NCBI GenBank assembly: GCA_005281725.1 | Contig: SSBO01000014.1 | Coordinates: forward strand, 1,959,292 to 2,023,291 | Direction of reading: 5' to 3' | Length of the DNA stretch: 64,000 bases | Origin: Wuchereria bancrofti | Taxonomy: Eukaryota; Nematoda; Chromadorea; Rhabditida; Onchocercidae | Shown here: piece after piece, positions 61,501 through 64,000 of the stretch | Position numbering within the stretch: the first letter of the stretch is position 1 | Layout of the letters: the number at the start of each line of letters is the position of its first letter | Position numbers and translations under genes: made by a program | The notes under the pieces: generated by a model | The model's database searches: none | Told to the model about the DNA's origin: nothing | Seen by the model: the letters and a program-made list of their open reading frames with translations, nothing else

Positions 61501-62557
61501 TTTTTTGTTTTACACGTTTTTTTTACATAAGTTACTCACACTATTACACTTCATACAGTGAAAAGCAAAAGACCTAATATTATTCTTAGTGTCATTACTT
61601 AAACCATCCAGGAATAGAATTGAGTATTGAGTTATTTGCATTAAATGTCAGGATTTTCAGTTCACATGTAGCAGATGCTCTTTCCGATGCGATACAATCG
61701 TAGCATACAATACTCACTTTGAAAAGCACGTGGTAAAATCGTTCTTCACATGCAAACTTTGTGATTATTCATCAGAAACTAAAAATGTCGTTGATTTTCA
61801 CGTTGCCACGCACCACTTGGATGTACCCATTTCGTTCTTTTACAAAAAAGCTATCACGAATCGCGATGAATTGCAGGCACTGATTTATTTTTTATCATTT
61901 TTATCTTAATGAATTGTTTCATAATACATTCATTTTTCAATGAGGCACGAGAAATCCTAATTCAATTATTGTGGCGATTTTATGCTTCTGACTTTGTTGA
62001 AACTGATTCAATGAAAATGCATAGCTTGAATTATTGAATAAGAAAATTTGAACTGAGCTTAATGTTGAACTTAAATAGAATATTTTTATCTTAAAAAATG
62101 GATCATTATCTTACCAACCATTTTATAATTTGATGAAAAATGGTGTGGTTTGAATTTCAGACATAGGCTTCGTTACCTTAAGGACATTTATATAGAGACA
62201 GGCAAAAATACAGTTGGGTCAACATTGTGAAGAAACAATGACTTAAAATCGAAACCATCTGTAAATATTGACTTCTAGAGCACTTTTCCTAAAGATTAAG
62301 AGACTAATTTGTAATTTCGTTTGTACATTAATTTCATTTTATAGATCAAGTTGAAAGATGATATCGAGTGCAAGAAATATCCTCGGCAAGAGTTGAGTTG
62401 TTGTCGATGTGATTACCGTACGTTTGTGATGGTCGAATTTACGCACCACTGGGAACAAATGCACTGTGGTCGGGCTCAGAAGGGTGATCGACGGATTGTC
62501 GAGGAACTTCGTATGGATATGGTGCACTCCAGCTGGATTAAAACTGTTGATAATTAG
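49576..62557 (+). CDS. Large multi-C2H2 zinc-finger protein
   Basis: A probable nuclear DNA-binding protein, about 1,159 aa. Exons: 49576-49872, 51917-52195, 52290-52411, 53189-53290, 54011-54154, 55020-55162, 55704-55831, 56219-56376, 56843-56975, 57128-57271, 57527-57724, 58607-58761, 58942-59127, 59473-59664, 59920-60125, 60307-60514, 60783-60921, 61138-61245, 61652-61876, 62345-62557; 3,480 nt, in phase. The first 192 residues are basic and Ser-rich without domains. About 19 fingers follow, mostly C-x2-C-x12-H-x3-H with an aromatic or Pro-Tyr after the second Cys (CPYTS, CTYST, CPFTC), the style seen in REST-like and similar proteins. Several fingers are split by introns. Fingers near 58610 and 59995 lack Cys or His. 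Doubtful points: 57725-58606 may hide an exon, and exon 61652-61876 needs a GC donor (or a GT at 61823). The precise family is unknown. Confidence 0.85.
53364..53395. repeat. (ACA)n repeat in intron
   Basis: About nine ACA units with one AGC interruption, inside the fourth intron of the zinc-finger gene. Confidence 0.9.
58210..58231. repeat. (CT)n microsatellite in intron
   Basis: About 11 CT units in the large intron between 57724 and 58607 of the zinc-finger gene. Confidence 0.95.
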
Positions 62558-64000
62558 TAGTACTGGTTGAATCGCTTTGAAGTTCTTTCATTTATTGAAT
62601 GTGGCAGTCTTTCATTCTGTCTCACTTTATCATCAGAATTTATCATCTGTTTGTTTGATATTGATGGTTGAGATCAGTGCTGAAGTCATTGGACATGTCT
62701 GGTCGGACGGACTTTAGCTGGATGATATATTAGGACCTTTTAAGTAGTTCTATAAAATATATTAACAAAAGTTGCAGCATTGTTCCGAAAAAGGAATAAT
62801 AAACCGGCAGTGTGAAAAAAAAAACGAATTAGTGAAAAGTTTTTTGTATTCAGGGGAATGATCAGCTGTTTTCAGATATATGTCGAAACTTTGTTCACTC
62901 ATTTCTTCTAGTTCCTTTTTCATTATTTCTTTCACTTTCATCTACAATAACTCCTCGCACTATTCTTATAATTTCCGATTCATTCAGAGTTCAAATTTCC
63001 TCCTTATAATATATATCCATTTTATGCTAGAGTGAAGTTATTATTTATGAAAGGGCCTTTACCAGAATAAGTTATCCTTAATAATCATCAGAAAAATATT
63101 TATACTCTCCTTCTTTTCACTTGACGTATGTTCATTAAGCAGAGTTTATAAAGGCGAAGTCCGCATTTCAATCACCTTTGCGGTTGAAACGGGTAACTGT
63201 CTCGCAGACACAACCATGCTAGACATGTATGTTCAAACCAGTTACCTCTACTTTTAGTCGCTACCTCATTACCTTACTCATCTAATTTTTTCCCCCTCTT
63301 TTTTGAAGAAGTGGACTACGTGGGTGAGTTTCACCATGAGAATTTCTTTTCATATATTTCGGTAGTACTGAAGATAGTTCAAATATGAATTGGACCATTT
63401 TTTGGTAATACTCTTCCGGATTTCTATTCTAGTCTACTTTCTGCAGGGTTCATATGATTTCACTCAACTGTACTGGTGACTATTCAATTTTAATTCTAGG
63501 ACTAGTAGTGTTTTTCCTTCTTTGATACTTGGTATTAATTATTATTATTTATTACTATTATTAATTACTTATTATTATTATTATTTTTATCAGTCGTTTT
63601 GTGTTTGTTTGAAGGAGAAAAATTTTCTAAACAGGATTAATGTGTGATAAAACCTCTGTGTGTCTTTCACTCCTACATTGAATCTTTCACTGATTCGTAT
63701 CCATTCACACATCCATTTTTGTTCTTGTTCTTATCGCCATATCATTTCTTATCATACACTCTGGTCAGTTAATCTTCAACCAAATATATTGTTTTACCAC
63801 TTATGCAAGTCATTATTATTGCTGTTACTCATTTTTAAGCTATATAATAACTGTATTTGAATCCAATCAGCACTGATGAAATACAATATTAGTATAATAA
63901 AAAATTGTCCTGCACTGATCTATCCGATCTAAGCAGAAGTTAGCCAAATGACAGGTAAAACTATCCAGGGGTCATCATTCGAGCAACGAGAGTGGACACA
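62558..64000. other. 3' UTR of zinc-finger gene and intergenic DNA
   Basis: AATAAA at 62798-62803, 241 bases after the stop codon, is a good polyadenylation signal. Beyond it the sequence is AT-rich with TTA repeats near 63535-63590, and no gene is seen up to the window end. Confidence 0.5.
62798..62803 (+). terminator. Probable polyadenylation signal of zinc-finger gene
   Basis: Canonical AATAAA downstream of the stop at 62555-62557. Position and strand fit; cleavage site not shown by sequence alone. Confidence 0.5.

Noticed and set aside
1..64000. CRISPR arrays, bacterial operons, ribosome-binding sites, integrases, viral or transposon genes
   Set aside because: Sequence is eukaryotic with spliced genes; no such element was seen on either strand.

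Overview
Eukaryotic nuclear DNA, most likely from a parasitic nematode of clade III (filarial/spirurid type). The evidence is AT-rich sequence, compact genes with many short exons and GT-AG introns of about 100-700 bp, a nematode cuticle collagen, and several start codons sitting directly behind TTTCAG-type acceptors, as expected where a spliced leader is added. The species cannot be fixed from the sequence.

Layout. 1-7.4 kb: no convincing gene; holds minisatellites, a nested inverted repeat and an orphan pair of plus-strand exons near 7.5-7.7 kb. 8.0-11.0 kb (minus): cuticle collagen, 7 exons. 11-14.4 kb: almost empty. 14.4-19.1 kb (minus): TAK1/MAP3K7-like kinase, 11 exons. 20.5-21.4 kb (minus): small dithiol glutaredoxin. 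22.8-26.9 kb (minus): CYB5R4/NCB5OR-type cytochrome b5 oxidoreductase, 14 exons. 27.5-28.1 kb: GC-rich divergent promoter region. 28.4-30.0 kb (plus): MBD2/3-like NuRD subunit. 30-34.6 kb: mostly empty, with one possible membrane-protein exon on minus. 34.6-36.3 kb (minus): ANP32. 37.8-38.4 kb (minus): 3' end of an unrecognised single-pass membrane protein. 39.6-44.8 kb (plus): WDTC1 (WD40 + TPR). 44.8-49.5 kb: repeats and one orphan terminal exon. 49.6-62.6 kb (plus): a roughly 1,160-residue multi-C2H2 zinc-finger protein in about 21 exons.

The exon models for kinase, glutaredoxin, oxidoreductase, ANP32 and WDTC1 are phase-consistent from start to stop, and each total is divisible by three. 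The collagen and zinc-finger models each have one or two uncertain junctions. The genes do not form one pathway: a signalling kinase, two redox proteins, three chromatin or transcription-related proteins (MBD2/3, ANP32, zinc finger), a ubiquitin-ligase-type adaptor and a structural collagen. I found no transposase, tRNA, rRNA, CRISPR array or other discrete novel system. The most interesting points are the HGD catalytic loop of the kinase, the MBD protein without a visible methyl-CpG-binding domain, an extra phase-consistent exon in the CYB5R4 gene, the many-fingered zinc-finger gene, and several small repeats and orphan exons.
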